Positions 33,781 through 43,191 of a DNA stretch of 64,000 bases are shown here, piece after piece. The stretch comes from an uncultured Eubacteriales bacterium (GTDB taxonomy: Bacteria; Bacillota; Clostridia; Oscillospirales; Acutalibacteraceae). The DNA is taken from positions 248,001 to 312,000 of the forward strand of contig CAKSHJ010000001.1 in NCBI GenBank assembly GCA_934457095.1. The letters run 5' to 3'. Below the pieces are notes generated by a model, which worked only from the letters and a program-made list of their open reading frames with translations, was not told the DNA's origin and made no database searches. Made by a program: the position numbers and the translations under genes. Each line of letters starts with the position of its first letter. Position 1 is the first letter of the stretch.

Positions 33781-34374
33781 TTATTTGGAAACAATCGTAA
33801 TTTTGTCGGCGGTAATTTTGGCCTGTGCCACTACAATGTCCTTAATCGCAATGGCGTCGGCAGACGCAAATTCACCGTCCTTTTGCACCACCACATTGCA
33901 GGCGCCGTTTTGAATAAACGCCACGCATTCGGTGAAGCCCTTGGACTTGACAATATTTTCAATATTTGTCTCGGTTACAATATTCTGAGAAATTTCGGCG
34001 GCCTGATTTGCCGCTTCGGTTTTGGCATTTTCATCCGCCGTGGTATCGTCCAGCACCTTCTGCACCAGCTCCTTCGAGCTGTCTCTGGACTTTTGCCTCT
34101 CCAGTCTTGCCTGTGCAAAGTATACGCTTGTGTCTGTTTTTTGCTCGGCATCGGAGCTCATTTGACCGCTCTGGCCCTCCGACTCGGAGGAAGCAGCCTC
34201 GGAGGAGGCTACCGGAGCATTCACCAGCTGCGCCTGCCCCAATTCGCTGGTAGAACCGGTTGCTCCTACGTCTACAATTTGACTGTTGCCTCCAAACTGC
34301 CAATTTAAGTATACTGCTGCTCCCAAAGCCACCACCAAAGCGGCTAACACCAATTGTCTTTTACGAATTGCCAT
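33781..34374 (-). CDS. spoIIIAH: Stage III sporulation protein AH
   Basis: A 197-residue single-pass mother-cell membrane protein whose outer domain binds forespore SpoIIQ across the septal space. The N-terminal membrane helix follows MAIRKRQLV; a variable linker with SSEAASSESEGQ precedes the ring-building motif domain (KSRDSSKELVQKVLDDTTADENAKTEA region to the end). Last gene of the operon. Confidence 0.95.
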   Translation of the reverse strand: MAIRKRQLVLAALVVALGAAVYLNWQFGGNSQIVDVGATGSTSELGQAQLVNAPVASSEAASSESEGQSGQMSSDAEQKTDTSVYFAQARLERQKSRDSSKELVQKVLDDTTADENAKTEAANQAAEISQNIVTETNIENIVKSKGFTECVAFIQNGACNVVVQKDGEFASADAIAIKDIVVAQAKITADKITIVSK

Positions 34375-34393
34375 CTGATAAAACTCCTCTCAA

Positions 34394-35008
34394 CTATGAT
34401 TTAGATTGCATCACACATACGCGTGCCGAGGTAATGTCTAAAGCGGTGGTTACCGCCTGCGTTACCTTTTGCTGTATCACCGGGTCATTGCCGCCGCTGC
34501 ACACCACCACCACGCCTTTTACAATGGGCTGTACCTCTGTTACGGCAATCGGCTGTTGCGTGCCGTCGGCATTTTTAATCACCAAGTATTTGGTTTCATT
34601 GCTGTTGTTGGCCTGATTTTTGGTTGTACTTGCGGTATTGCTGTCCCGCTGGGTCTGCGAGGTTGTTTTTTCCTCGGTTGCGTAAATTTGCTGTGCGCTT
34701 TTTTCAATGGTAACCAATACGCTTACATTTCCCACCCCTTGAATTTCGTTAATCAATGCCGTTAGGCTGTTTTCGGTCTGCGTTTTAAACTCCTCCACCG
34801 ACTGCACGCCAACCATGGTTTGCTGTGCGGTATCCGCAGCGCTTTCCGCAGACTTTTTTCCGTTGCCGAAAAATCCCGAAAGAAAAATCAGCAAAATTGC
34901 GGCAATACCCACTGCAATCATAATTTTACGGGCACGGTCATTTTGCAGCAGTTTTTGCAGCAAATGCAAACCCTTTCCCGGTTCCCCAACGCTTTTTTTA
35001 TCCGTCAT
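34394..35008 (-). CDS. spoIIIAG: Stage III sporulation protein AG
   Basis: A 204-residue membrane protein that forms a large ring in the feeding-tube complex. One membrane helix (KIMIAVGIAAILLIFLSGFF) is followed by a secretin-like ring domain (LTALINEIQGVGNVSVLVTIE, GVVVVCSGGNDPVIQQKVTQAVTTAL). GGAGG precedes the ATG, and it overlaps spoIIIAF by 11 bases. Confidence 0.95.
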   Translation of the reverse strand: MTDKKSVGEPGKGLHLLQKLLQNDRARKIMIAVGIAAILLIFLSGFFGNGKKSAESAADTAQQTMVGVQSVEEFKTQTENSLTALINEIQGVGNVSVLVTIEKSAQQIYATEEKTTSQTQRDSNTASTTKNQANNSNETKYLVIKNADGTQQPIAVTEVQPIVKGVVVVCSGGNDPVIQQKVTQAVTTALDITSARVCVMQSKS

Positions 35009-35480
35009 AAATAGTAACCTCCGTTTTCAATCCCAGAACGCCGCTTAAATGCTGTTCCAGCACATCCTGTGACATCGCAGCAGAACTGACCGTCACCAAC
35101 ACCTTGCTAATAGATATGCTGTTGTCCGGGTTTCTATCCATGATTAACGCAACATTTTCACAATGTACATTTTTTTTGGCAAGCTCCACTGCCACCACGC
35201 TCTGAATTCCGCTGCTTGCAGCCGTATACATCTGCTCCTGTACCGTGTCGCTCAAATCTACGGCCGAGGCTCCCTGCCCGGTATCTATGTAATCCTGCAA
35301 ACCGTTTTGCAGCTGCGGCACCAAGCTAATCAAAGGCATCATAATTCCATACAGCACAAATGCGCCTAATATCAGCTTTACCATGCGCTGCATAACGCCG
35401 CCCGGCGCCAAATATTGCAGCACGGCGGCGGCCGCTACGGTAAAGCACACGCCCACTGCCCAGGATTGTACGCCGCTCAT
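34998..35480 (-). CDS. spoIIIAF: Stage III sporulation protein AF
   Basis: A 160-residue membrane protein with two N-terminal helices (AVGVCFTVAAAAVLQYL, LILGAFVLYGIMMPLISLV) and a soluble C-terminal domain similar in fold to ring-building modules. The start at 35480 has GGTGGAG upstream and overlaps the spoIIIAE stop by 4 bases. Confidence 0.93.
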   Translation of the reverse strand: MSGVQSWAVGVCFTVAAAAVLQYLAPGGVMQRMVKLILGAFVLYGIMMPLISLVPQLQNGLQDYIDTGQGASAVDLSDTVQEQMYTAASSGIQSVVAVELAKKNVHCENVALIMDRNPDNSISISKVLVTVSSAAMSQDVLEQHLSGVLGLKTEVTIYDG

Positions 35481-36634
35481 TGCGCTCCACCCCCCATCAT
35501 CAGTACTACCACGGTGGAAATCGTCATCATTGCCATGGTGCAAAGCAAAATAGCCAGCAGCATGCTCATTACCTTAGAGGCAGCGTTTAAAATGGCGGTG
35601 ATTTCCTTCAAATCAAACACCTCTCCAATGCCCGCACACACCGTAAGCGTCATTTGCCAAAGCACGCATTCGATTAAAATGGGCAAAAACAAAAACGCTA
35701 CTCCCAACACGCCAAATGCTCCAACGCCGCCCTTGAGTACCTTAATACACCCCTGTACGGTACCCATGGCCTCGCCCAAAGCGCTGCCCACCACCGGCAC
35801 AAAGCTGCTCACCATAAAGCGCAATGTGCGGTTGGTACTTACATCTACCGAGCTGCCCAACAGACTCTGTACGGTGAGCAGCCCGGTAAATACGCTCATG
35901 CAAAAACCCAGCACCCATTTTACAATTTTAGCAATGGTATTACACAAAGTTCCAAGGCGCAATGTTGGTGAAATGGCCGAAACTACTGAAAAACTAAGAA
36001 AAATATTCATGCAAGGCGCCAAAAAGTGCGCCGACAAAAACGAAATCGAATTGGTGGTTCCCAGCATCAGCATCTGATACGCGCTGGCTGTGGCTGTTTG
36101 TCCGCCCGCAATCATAAGCCCTGCCAAAACCGGAATACACGCCAGCATAAAAGTACATGCGCCCTGTATCACGCCGGTCAATTTCAGCACCGTCTGTACA
36201 ATCGGCGCAATGACCACCAGACAAATACAAAGCGTGGCAATTACATTCATAATGCCGCCCATGCTTTTTTCGCCCAAATTCAGCTGCATGCCGCTAAGCA
36301 AAGCGCACAGCATCATAATGCCCAGCACTGCAAGCAAGGCTTTCAGCGGCGTTTGAATGCCCTGCCCCAGTATATTGAAAATTTGCGCAAACACGTTCTC
36401 TGCCGAAATTCCCTGTATACTGCCTTGGTCTACGCCGCTTATCCCCATATCGTTCAGCGCCGAACGCGTCTCGTCCGGCAAATAATCCGGCAAATCATTC
36501 GCTCCCGAATCCTCCGCCTGCTGCGCATAATATTCCGCAAACAGCTCGCTTTCCGTTGTATCGGTCTCGGCGGCGGAAACCGGCGTAAGCAATACCAAAA
36601 ACGCAAATACCATGCAGCAAACTATTTTTTTCAC
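35477..36634 (-). CDS. spoIIIAE: Stage III sporulation protein AE
   Basis: A 385-residue polytopic membrane protein and the likely transport-like core of the SpoIIIA complex. A cleavable signal peptide (VFAFLVLLTPVSA) is followed by about eight membrane helices. Conserved are LGTTNSISFLSAHFLAPCMN and VSSFVPVVGSALGEA. Confidence 0.95.
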   Translation of the reverse strand: MKKIVCCMVFAFLVLLTPVSAAETDTTESELFAEYYAQQAEDSGANDLPDYLPDETRSALNDMGISGVDQGSIQGISAENVFAQIFNILGQGIQTPLKALLAVLGIMMLCALLSGMQLNLGEKSMGGIMNVIATLCICLVVIAPIVQTVLKLTGVIQGACTFMLACIPVLAGLMIAGGQTATASAYQMLMLGTTNSISFLSAHFLAPCMNIFLSFSVVSAISPTLRLGTLCNTIAKIVKWVLGFCMSVFTGLLTVQSLLGSSVDVSTNRTLRFMVSSFVPVVGSALGEAMGTVQGCIKVLKGGVGAFGVLGVAFLFLPILIECVLWQMTLTVCAGIGEVFDLKEITAILNAASKVMSMLLAILLCTMAMMTISTVVVLMMGGGAQ

Positions 36635-36639
36635 ATCCT

Positions 36640-37029
36640 TCAGCTCCCTATTAAGGTAATGGCCGTGTTTACAACGGCCTCAAACAGCGGCAGCGCCAGC
36701 AAAATCACCGCTATTTTTCCGGCCAATTCCACCTTGGTGGCCAGCGAACCTTCTCCTGCGTCCCGACAAGCGTCCGCGGCAAATTGCGCCAAAAAGCAAG
36801 TGCCCAGCGTTTTGCATAAAACTGCGGTATATTCGCCCGAAACCCCTGAACCCGAAAGCAATTGCGCAATGCCAGAAAGCGCCGGCGTCACATTGGAAAA
36901 CACCATGAATAAAATCAGTGCGCCGCCCAATACGGAAAGAAGCATCGCATATTCTCTGTGATACCTGCGCAGCAGACTTGCCAAAACGGCGGTCAAAATC
37001 GCAAGTCCTACAATCGCCCAAATATTCAT
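36640..37029 (-). CDS. spoIIIAD: Stage III sporulation protein AD
   Basis: A 129-residue membrane protein with about four helices (AIVGLAILTAVLASLL, YAMLLSVLGGALILFMVF). It follows spoIIIAC by 3 bases and precedes spoIIIAE by 5. Confidence 0.95.
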   Translation of the reverse strand: MNIWAIVGLAILTAVLASLLRRYHREYAMLLSVLGGALILFMVFSNVTPALSGIAQLLSGSGVSGEYTAVLCKTLGTCFLAQFAADACRDAGEGSLATKVELAGKIAVILLALPLFEAVVNTAITLIGS

Positions 37030-37032
37030 GGC

Positions 37033-37227
37033 CTATAACCCGAAAATAGACTGAATCGAATCAAACAGCACATCTATCTGCTGTATCACCATCATCAGTA
37101 CCACGATTAAACCGGCTAAGGTGGTCATCATTGCCTGTTCCTCCCGCCCGGAGCGAATCAAAAGCTGATTGAGTACCGCCACAATAATACCAATCGCGGC
37201 AATTTTAAAAATTAAGTTAATATCCAT
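37033..37227 (-). CDS. spoIIIAC: Stage III sporulation protein AC
   Basis: A 64-residue membrane protein with two helices, the usual size of the family (IFKIAAIGIIVAVLNQLLIRSGREEQA). AC and AD are related and usually adjacent. Confidence 0.95.
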   Translation of the reverse strand: MDINLIFKIAAIGIIVAVLNQLLIRSGREEQAMMTTLAGLIVVLMMVIQQIDVLFDSIQSIFGL

Positions 37228-37245
37228 TTTTGCGCTTCCTCCGTT

Positions 37246-37743
37246 TTAACAAATTAAAAGTGCTGCGCCGGTACCGCAAAATAATCCCAGCATGGTAAAC
37301 AGCTTTGACTTTTTCTTTTTTTCCTCTCTGGCAATTTGAAGCTGCTCCTGCAACAATTGCTCAGTCACACGGCAATGCGCAATCTGCCCATCTATATCCG
37401 TGCGTCCCAATTCTTCTCCAAATGCGCAAATCAGGCGTTTGTCCTTCTCCTTGAGTCCCTTGCCCTTTGTGCCGGCTTCTACGGCGCTTTTCCAAGCCTG
37501 CTCAAAACTTTTGCCCGTTTGCAGCAGCAAATGACACTGCCATAATAACGCCATGTCTCCGCTGTGTTTTTCCATAATCTGCCGTAGAGGAAGCTGATAG
37601 AACCGCATTTGTGTTTCCATCAGTCCAATGACCTTTAAAAAGGTTTCCAGCGTTTCCACGCGCAGCCGTAGTTTATACGACTCCAGAAAGCCCAGCAGCG
37701 TCGTTATGCTTATCAGCACCACGCTTCCCACCAATTTCACCAA
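37246..37743 (-). CDS. spoIIIAB: Stage III sporulation protein AB
   Basis: A 165-residue protein with an N-terminal helix, a soluble helical domain related to GspF-type platforms (KVIGLMETQMRFYQLPLRQIM) and a C-terminal helix (LFTMLGLFCGTGAALL). The TTG at 37743 has GAGGG 6 bases upstream and gives the family start (VKLVGSVVLIS). It overlaps spoIIIAA by 71 bases, an unusually long overlap. Confidence 0.92.
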   Translation of the reverse strand: MVKLVGSVVLISITTLLGFLESYKLRLRVETLETFLKVIGLMETQMRFYQLPLRQIMEKHSGDMALLWQCHLLLQTGKSFEQAWKSAVEAGTKGKGLKEKDKRLICAFGEELGRTDIDGQIAHCRVTEQLLQEQLQIAREEKKKKSKLFTMLGLFCGTGAALLIC

Positions 37744-38662
37744 GTAAATCCCTCGCTTTGTAAATTTCCGCAATTTCTCCCGGTACAACGCCGCTCATAA
37801 CCGCCACAGCACCAAATGCTCCGGTTTTCAGCAACGCTCTGCCCTGTTTTTTACACAATAATTCCGCCTCACTGCCGGCATGTACGGTGGCAATCACGGC
37901 AACGCCGGCATATAACCCCTGCCGTATCGCCTCCACATCCTCCTGCCCGCCCAATTCGTCGCAAACAATCACCTCCGGAGACAGAGACCGAATCGCCTGC
38001 AAAATTCCCGCACCCTTGGGGTAATGGTCCAACACGTCGCAGCACAGCCCCAAATCATTCTGCCAAACGCCGCAATACGTCGCGGCAAGCTCGCCCCTTT
38101 CGTCTATCACTGCCACCTTTTTGGGCGCACTGCCCGTTCCCGTAGCAAGCTGTCTTACCAAATCTCGCAGCAGCGTCGTTTTGCCGCAAGCGGGCGGCCC
38201 GGCTATCAACAAACCTTTGGCAATGCCTTGTCCTAAACGACGCAAAAGCTGGTCGGCGCTACCGTATATCTGCCTTGCAATGCGTATATTCAAAGAGGAA
38301 ATTTCGCGTATGGTGGTAATTTGCCCCTGCTGCAATACCGCGGTGCCGCAAATACCCACGCGGTGACCGCCGCACACGGTAATATACCCTTGCCGAATCT
38401 CCTCCTGATGCGAATAAACAGAAAAATCACAAATTCTGCGGTAACTCTCCTCAATGTCGTTTTTTTGGGCAATTACAGGCTCGCCGCACTCTCTTAACAG
38501 TCGAGTCTGCGTTGCCATATGTAGCGTTACGGGGCGCCCTACCCGCAGGCGAATTTCATTGACAGTCTGCTGTGTCGATAACGGTAAAGCACTTAAAATT
38601 TGCTTGATACGCGTACACAGCGGCGTAATTGCCGTCTCAAACGGCGTTACAGACTGTATCAT
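37673..38662 (-). CDS. spoIIIAA: Stage III sporulation ATPase AA
   Basis: A 329-residue AAA-like ATPase of the secretion ATPase superfamily powering the SpoIIIA complex. Walker A GPPACGKTT, AVIDERGELAA and the Walker B-like EVIVCDELGG are present. AAGGA lies upstream of the ATG, 13 bases away. The C-terminus extends into spoIIIAB. Confidence 0.95.
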   Translation of the reverse strand: MIQSVTPFETAITPLCTRIKQILSALPLSTQQTVNEIRLRVGRPVTLHMATQTRLLRECGEPVIAQKNDIEESYRRICDFSVYSHQEEIRQGYITVCGGHRVGICGTAVLQQGQITTIREISSLNIRIARQIYGSADQLLRRLGQGIAKGLLIAGPPACGKTTLLRDLVRQLATGTGSAPKKVAVIDERGELAATYCGVWQNDLGLCCDVLDHYPKGAGILQAIRSLSPEVIVCDELGGQEDVEAIRQGLYAGVAVIATVHAGSEAELLCKKQGRALLKTGAFGAVAVMSGVVPGEIAEIYKARDLLGEIGGKRGADKHNDAAGLSGVV

Positions 38663-38698
38663 TGCTTGACCACATCCTTTGTTTTCATCTCTTTACCA

Positions 38699-38727
38699 TA
38701 CATATGGACAAACCGCACCCAATAGAA
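38699..38727 (-). promoter_or_regulatory. Candidate sigma-E-type promoter of the spoIIIA operon
   Basis: Minus strand TTCTATT and CATATGTA with 14-base spacing, 37 bases before spoIIIAA. The operon is sigma-E-dependent in Bacillus. The elements are imperfect. Confidence 0.4.
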
Positions 38728-38742
38728 CCTCGAAGTAAAAAA

Positions 38743-38767
38743 GAAAAAACACGAGATGAACCCGTGT
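38743..38767 (-). terminator. Second terminator after the surface protein gene
   Basis: Minus strand ACACG pairs with CGTGT around a 9-base region, followed by TTTTTTCTTTTTT. It backs up the hairpin at 38802-38832 and shields spoIIIA. Confidence 0.6.
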
Positions 38768-38801
38768 CCTTTAAAGTTTTGAAATTTGCCCGAAAAAACA
38801 C

Positions 38802-38832
38802 AAAAAATGCAGGCTGTTACCCCTGCATTTTT
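38802..38832 (-). terminator. Terminator of the surface protein gene
   Basis: Minus strand AAATGCAGG pairs with CCTGCATTT around an 8-base loop, with six T following. Confidence 0.85.
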
Positions 38833-38842
38833 AAATCAAGTA

Positions 38843-41800
38843 TTATTTTTTCGCTTTTTTGCGCAATGCAATCAACATAAAACCTGCTGCTAAAACAGCA
38901 ATACTTGCCAAAGCAATATACGGTGTATTGTCTCCGGTTTGTGCGTTTTGCATATTATTTACACCAATACCGTCAGTTCCGGTAGGCGCTACCTCAGTAA
39001 TGGCGCCGCTATTGTGCAACGTACCTACAACAGGTACACCACTCTGACCGCCGCGGCCGCCGCTTCCGAGATTGGAGTTACCGCCGGCTCCGCCTTGACC
39101 TGCACCAATTTGACCGCTCTCGGTATTTTCGGTGTTGCCGGCAATGCCATTGCCGCCTGCGCCGCCGTTGCCGCCGTTACCCTTATCGGAATCGCCGCCG
39201 GCTCCGCCAACACCGCCATCTACATTACCGCTATTCGTAGTCTCGCCGTTAATGCCATTGCCTCCGCTACCACCTGTTCCGCCGTCTTTGTCGGTCGAGG
39301 AACCACCGTTACCGCCTGTTCCGCCACCAATTTGGCCGCCTTGGTTATTGTCGGTTTTGCCGTCAGTACCGCTGCCGCCTTGACCGCCGTTTCCGCCATT
39401 TCCATGCTCGGAATTACCGCCGGCTCCGCCTGTACCGCCGTCAATTTTACCGCTGTTATTGGTTTCGCCAATTGTACCGCCGCCGCCTTGACCGCCATTA
39501 CCTGCGTCCTGATTGGTAGAATTACCACCGTTACCGCCAGTTCCACCACTGACTGTACCGTCCTTGTCAATAGTGATGCTACCGCTACCGGAATCAATTC
39601 CCGTACCGCCATTGCCGCCGTTGCTACCGTTATTTCCGGTCGAACTTCCACCGTTACCGCCATCACCGCCGGTTACGGTACCACTTTCAATTTTAACCTG
39701 TTTATGATCGGTTTTAATACCCGCTGCGCCGGTACCACCGTCTCCGGTAACACCGTCACCGCCGTTACCTCCCTGTACATGACCGCCGCTTACAGTCGTC
39801 TCAAGCGCGCCGGTAATTCCTGCGCCACCATTACCGCCTGTTCCGGTTGCGTCCGTAGTGCCGTTGCCACCCAAAATAGTGGCAGTACCACCTACAGTCA
39901 CACCGGTCTCGGTCGGAGCTTTCGCCGTATCAGTGTCCATGCCGGCAGCGCCATTTGGGTTCTCCGCCGAGCCATTGCCTCCCTGTACTTTACCGGTTCC
40001 TTTGGTATCTACAATATTCAGCTTTGTACCCGGACGGTCATTTTCAGTACCTTGGGTAAATTTCAAACCGGGAGCCGCCGGCGTAGTTTGAGTAGCATCG
40101 TCACCTTTAATATTGTTGCCATTGAGATCTACCTTTACCGTTTCCCATGTATCGGGCACCTCAACGGTTTTGTCTACATTCTGCTTGAGCGCCGCCTTAT
40201 AATTGCCGTCCTCATCTACAGTCACGGTAACGTTGCTGTTTTCAGCGCTTTCAGTTTCATCTGTCTTGCCGTTTGTAGTGGTTGTATCGCCGTCCTTTGC
40301 AAAACTTTCGGCAATATCTTTGGCGTCCACCAGCGAGGTTTTCACAGTTGTTTCGCCATAAATTTCATTGCTAACGGTATACTCCTGACCTTTTTGAAGG
40401 CCTTTAACCGTTGCTTTGCCATTTGCATCCGTAATAATGGTTTCGGTACTGCCGTCGGGTTTTTTCACCGTATATTCGGTATTAGGCTCACCTACAAAAG
40501 TAATCGTATGCGCCGTTTTGCCCGTCACAATCGGTTTGGTATCCAACACTTCAACCTCAACGGTCACAGAAACGCCGTTTGCTGTGAAAGTTACCTGTGT
40601 AACTCCAGCCTCTGTCATATTTTTCAATGCAGACAAATCAACTGTGATTTGATCCTTTGCAATTTCAGTACCATCAGCTTGCACTGCCTGTACCGCCGAA
40701 TCTGTCTTGGCTTTATCCTCTGTAAAAGCAGCAACCTTACTCAAATGAACCGAAAAATTGTCGGCGCCGATTTTTGCACCGTCTGTACCGGTCTCCACAT
40801 TACTTTTGAAGGTTGGTGTTACATTCATATTGTCCGTAACATTCGTTTTCTCTGTAAAGAGCGTATTGTCATCTTTCTTCCAAACAAAAAACGTCGGATT
40901 ATCAAATTTCAGTGTAACCTCTCTGCCTTTTTCCACCGTCATTTGATTTTGAGCATCTTTATCTACGGTTTGGGTTTGGCTGTTGTCGTCCACATAGCTT
41001 GCAGTAACATTGCCCCGCGTATTGGTTGCGTCTGTAACGGTAATCACACGCATTTGGCGCTTGGCATTTGCTGTTACGGCCGCATTACCCTTAACCGTAA
41101 CCTGCACCTTAACATTCTCGCCGTCCTGAGTAGCAACGGTCTCGGTTAACACTTGATTGTTCATTTCTACCGTCACATCGTCCGGAGAAATTTCATAATT
41201 TTCCATGGGTTTGAGCGTAACCTCATAAACATCTCCGTAATATTTTTTACCCTCTGTCACTGTGCGAGTAACGATTGTGGGGTCTGCGGTCAAATGTTCA
41301 TCCACAGTAAGCTTAATATCAAATTCTCCCAAATAGAATTCTTTCATATCATCCGTAACCGTATAGGTGTGACCGTCCGCTGTAAAGGTACCGTTTTCCG
41401 TAACGGTTACTTTTGCACGGTCGGGAATTGTTGCCCCGGCACTTGGCGGAGTCAAGGTCAGTTCACCGAGTCCGGTATTGCTTACGGTGCTGCCAAAAGC
41501 TGTGGCATTGGCACCATTTTCAAGTTTCACGGTTGGAGTATTATTTACTTTTTCTACGGTAACCTTGCCGGTACCATTGCCGTCTGTGGTCACATTTTGG
41601 GTATCGTCTATTACAACAGTCGCTGCAATATTTCCCAGAATTTCTGCTTTGGTTACCTCATCACTATTTTTCATCGCGTCCGGAACAGCAATCACAGCGC
41701 TCTCTGTGTCACTGGGATTTTGGTAAGTATAGGTAACACCTCCGATTTTAACTGTACCGGAAGCCTCTGGAATAACCTCGCCGTCTTGACCGTTTGTGGC

Positions 41801-43159
41801 ACTAACAGAAGCCTTTTGGTCTACCGTAACCTTGTGGCCGCCAACGGTAACCGGAGCATTGGCAGAGGCATCAATCACACCATCCTTGAGGGTGAGTTGA
41901 CCATTTTCGTCAATGTCAATTTTCGGGGTAGAACCGTTGCCGGCGGTATATGTACGGCCGTCTTTGGTTTGAATTTTTGCGGTTGCAGGTAGCGTTTGGT
42001 CTTCGGCTTTGGTAAGACCGGCAACCTTTTCCAATACCAAAGTTTCTCCGTCTTTCAGAGCTTTGCAGGCCTCGCTCAACGGCGCATATTTTAAGCCGTT
42101 AATGGTAGCCTCGGCATCTAATGGGGTTACATTTTTCACTTCGATTTTGTCGGTTTTCACTTCAACTCGGCCGCCGGGGTCTTTGCCGGCTTCGTAGCCG
42201 CCAAATTCAATATAATACCCCACCGTATGCACAGTATTATCCTTTGTCAGGTCATTTAATTCAGTAGTGCCGCCATATAAACTTACACAACATTCCGGAG
42301 AAAAAGCAGTACCATTTGGTTCCCCGGACTTCCACAGACTGTGATCGATAGTTTGCCCAGCTTCCGGACCGCAAGCCCAATAAAACTGAGCTTTTTTTCC
42401 GTACGCCCCCGCGGGTACATTCAATGCATTCGAAGTTAAAGTCTGTTCGTCATTGATTTTCGTTCCGTTTTTCTTTAACACTGTGCCGCCCAGCCACTCA
42501 TGGCTGCTGCCGCCCACCGCACGCAAAACCTCAGCCTCAGCTTTTGAAGTTATCGTAGCCAAATAGCCCATCTGCCCCTGAAAAACATAGGACTTGGCTT
42601 TATTGTAAGCATCCGCCCAAGGTAGCTTTTCTGGTACATACATATAAAAGTGGCCGTTTGCCGGGTTATAGGTCAGTTTGTTGCTACTATTCTTCAAATT
42701 ATCAGTAACAGTGTTGCTATCAACCGAAATCGTAATATTCATATTGGCGCCCTTGGTAAATTTCAGCTTTTTCAGCATATCGGTAATGTCGGCGGCAGTT
42801 TTTCCCGTTTTAAAAATCCATGTTACAGATTGATTATTTTTGTCCGTCATGTTGGGCTGTTCTGTTAAGCCGCTGGTGTCAATTGCGCCGCTGGTTACGG
42901 TTACATTCAGCACCGTTATCGGGTCAGCTCCGGCTTGCGCGGTCACGCTTGCATGCGGGTAGGTGAATTTATCAGGCTCGTTGTCCTCTTTAATCGGCGT
43001 GCCCATATTCACCGTAAAATTGGTTGTGTTTTGCTGTTGCGTAGTGTTCTCCGCCGCGGCGAAAAGACCGCAGGTAACTATTGTGCTAAAGCAAATGCAT
43101 AGTGCCAACAGCCATGAAATCATGCGTTTGGGTATGCGCGTTTTGTAAGTTTTTTTCAT
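38843..43159 (-). CDS. Large secreted surface protein: C-type-lectin-like domain, beta domains, Gly-rich repeats, wall-anchor-like tail
   Basis: A 1438-residue predicted cell-surface protein. A basic N-terminus and hydrophobic stretch (ISWLLALCICFSTIVTCGL) form a signal peptide. Residues about 165-325 look like a C-type-lectin fold (NGHFYMYV, AYLATIT-like GYLATITSKAEAE, WLGGT, WKSGEPNG, YYIEFGGYE). Residues about 330-1050 are Thr/Val-rich beta repeats. Residues about 1053-1372 are Gly/Asn-rich tandem units. The tail has NAQTGDN, a hydrophobic segment and RKKAKK, like a degenerate sortase signal. AAGGAG lies 9 bases before the ATG. Function: probable adhesin, inferred. Confidence 0.88.
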   Translation of the reverse strand: MKKTYKTRIPKRMISWLLALCICFSTIVTCGLFAAAENTTQQQNTTNFTVNMGTPIKEDNEPDKFTYPHASVTAQAGADPITVLNVTVTSGAIDTSGLTEQPNMTDKNNQSVTWIFKTGKTAADITDMLKKLKFTKGANMNITISVDSNTVTDNLKNSSNKLTYNPANGHFYMYVPEKLPWADAYNKAKSYVFQGQMGYLATITSKAEAEVLRAVGGSSHEWLGGTVLKKNGTKINDEQTLTSNALNVPAGAYGKKAQFYWACGPEAGQTIDHSLWKSGEPNGTAFSPECCVSLYGGTTELNDLTKDNTVHTVGYYIEFGGYEAGKDPGGRVEVKTDKIEVKNVTPLDAEATINGLKYAPLSEACKALKDGETLVLEKVAGLTKAEDQTLPATAKIQTKDGRTYTAGNGSTPKIDIDENGQLTLKDGVIDASANAPVTVGGHKVTVDQKASVSATNGQDGEVIPEASGTVKIGGVTYTYQNPSDTESAVIAVPDAMKNSDEVTKAEILGNIAATVVIDDTQNVTTDGNGTGKVTVEKVNNTPTVKLENGANATAFGSTVSNTGLGELTLTPPSAGATIPDRAKVTVTENGTFTADGHTYTVTDDMKEFYLGEFDIKLTVDEHLTADPTIVTRTVTEGKKYYGDVYEVTLKPMENYEISPDDVTVEMNNQVLTETVATQDGENVKVQVTVKGNAAVTANAKRQMRVITVTDATNTRGNVTASYVDDNSQTQTVDKDAQNQMTVEKGREVTLKFDNPTFFVWKKDDNTLFTEKTNVTDNMNVTPTFKSNVETGTDGAKIGADNFSVHLSKVAAFTEDKAKTDSAVQAVQADGTEIAKDQITVDLSALKNMTEAGVTQVTFTANGVSVTVEVEVLDTKPIVTGKTAHTITFVGEPNTEYTVKKPDGSTETIITDANGKATVKGLQKGQEYTVSNEIYGETTVKTSLVDAKDIAESFAKDGDTTTTNGKTDETESAENSNVTVTVDEDGNYKAALKQNVDKTVEVPDTWETVKVDLNGNNIKGDDATQTTPAAPGLKFTQGTENDRPGTKLNIVDTKGTGKVQGGNGSAENPNGAAGMDTDTAKAPTETGVTVGGTATILGGNGTTDATGTGGNGGAGITGALETTVSGGHVQGGNGGDGVTGDGGTGAAGIKTDHKQVKIESGTVTGGDGGNGGSSTGNNGSNGGNGGTGIDSGSGSITIDKDGTVSGGTGGNGGNSTNQDAGNGGQGGGGTIGETNNSGKIDGGTGGAGGNSEHGNGGNGGQGGSGTDGKTDNNQGGQIGGGTGGNGGSSTDKDGGTGGSGGNGINGETTNSGNVDGGVGGAGGDSDKGNGGNGGAGGNGIAGNTENTESGQIGAGQGGAGGNSNLGSGGRGGQSGVPVVGTLHNSGAITEVAPTGTDGIGVNNMQNAQTGDNTPYIALASIAVLAAGFMLIALRKKAKK
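39050..40005 (-). repeat. Tandem Gly/Asn-rich repeat region inside the surface protein gene
   Basis: Six well-aligned units of about 35-38 residues, each opening with a hydrophobic residue before GG, then GGxGGxGG, a small polar stretch and GxxGxTxN, preceded by three more diverged units. At the DNA level the plus strand is dominated by CCGCC-type blocks. The GGX periodicity suggests a polyglycine-II-like or solenoid fold. Confidence 0.8.
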
Positions 43160-43191
43160 GTTGCTTACTCCTTTTAATTGTGTGATAAAAT

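Noticed and set aside
38939..41149. Long open frames on the plus strand opposite the surface protein gene
   Set aside because: They are antisense shadows of a repetitive, stop-poor gene; no ribosome site and codon use do not support them.
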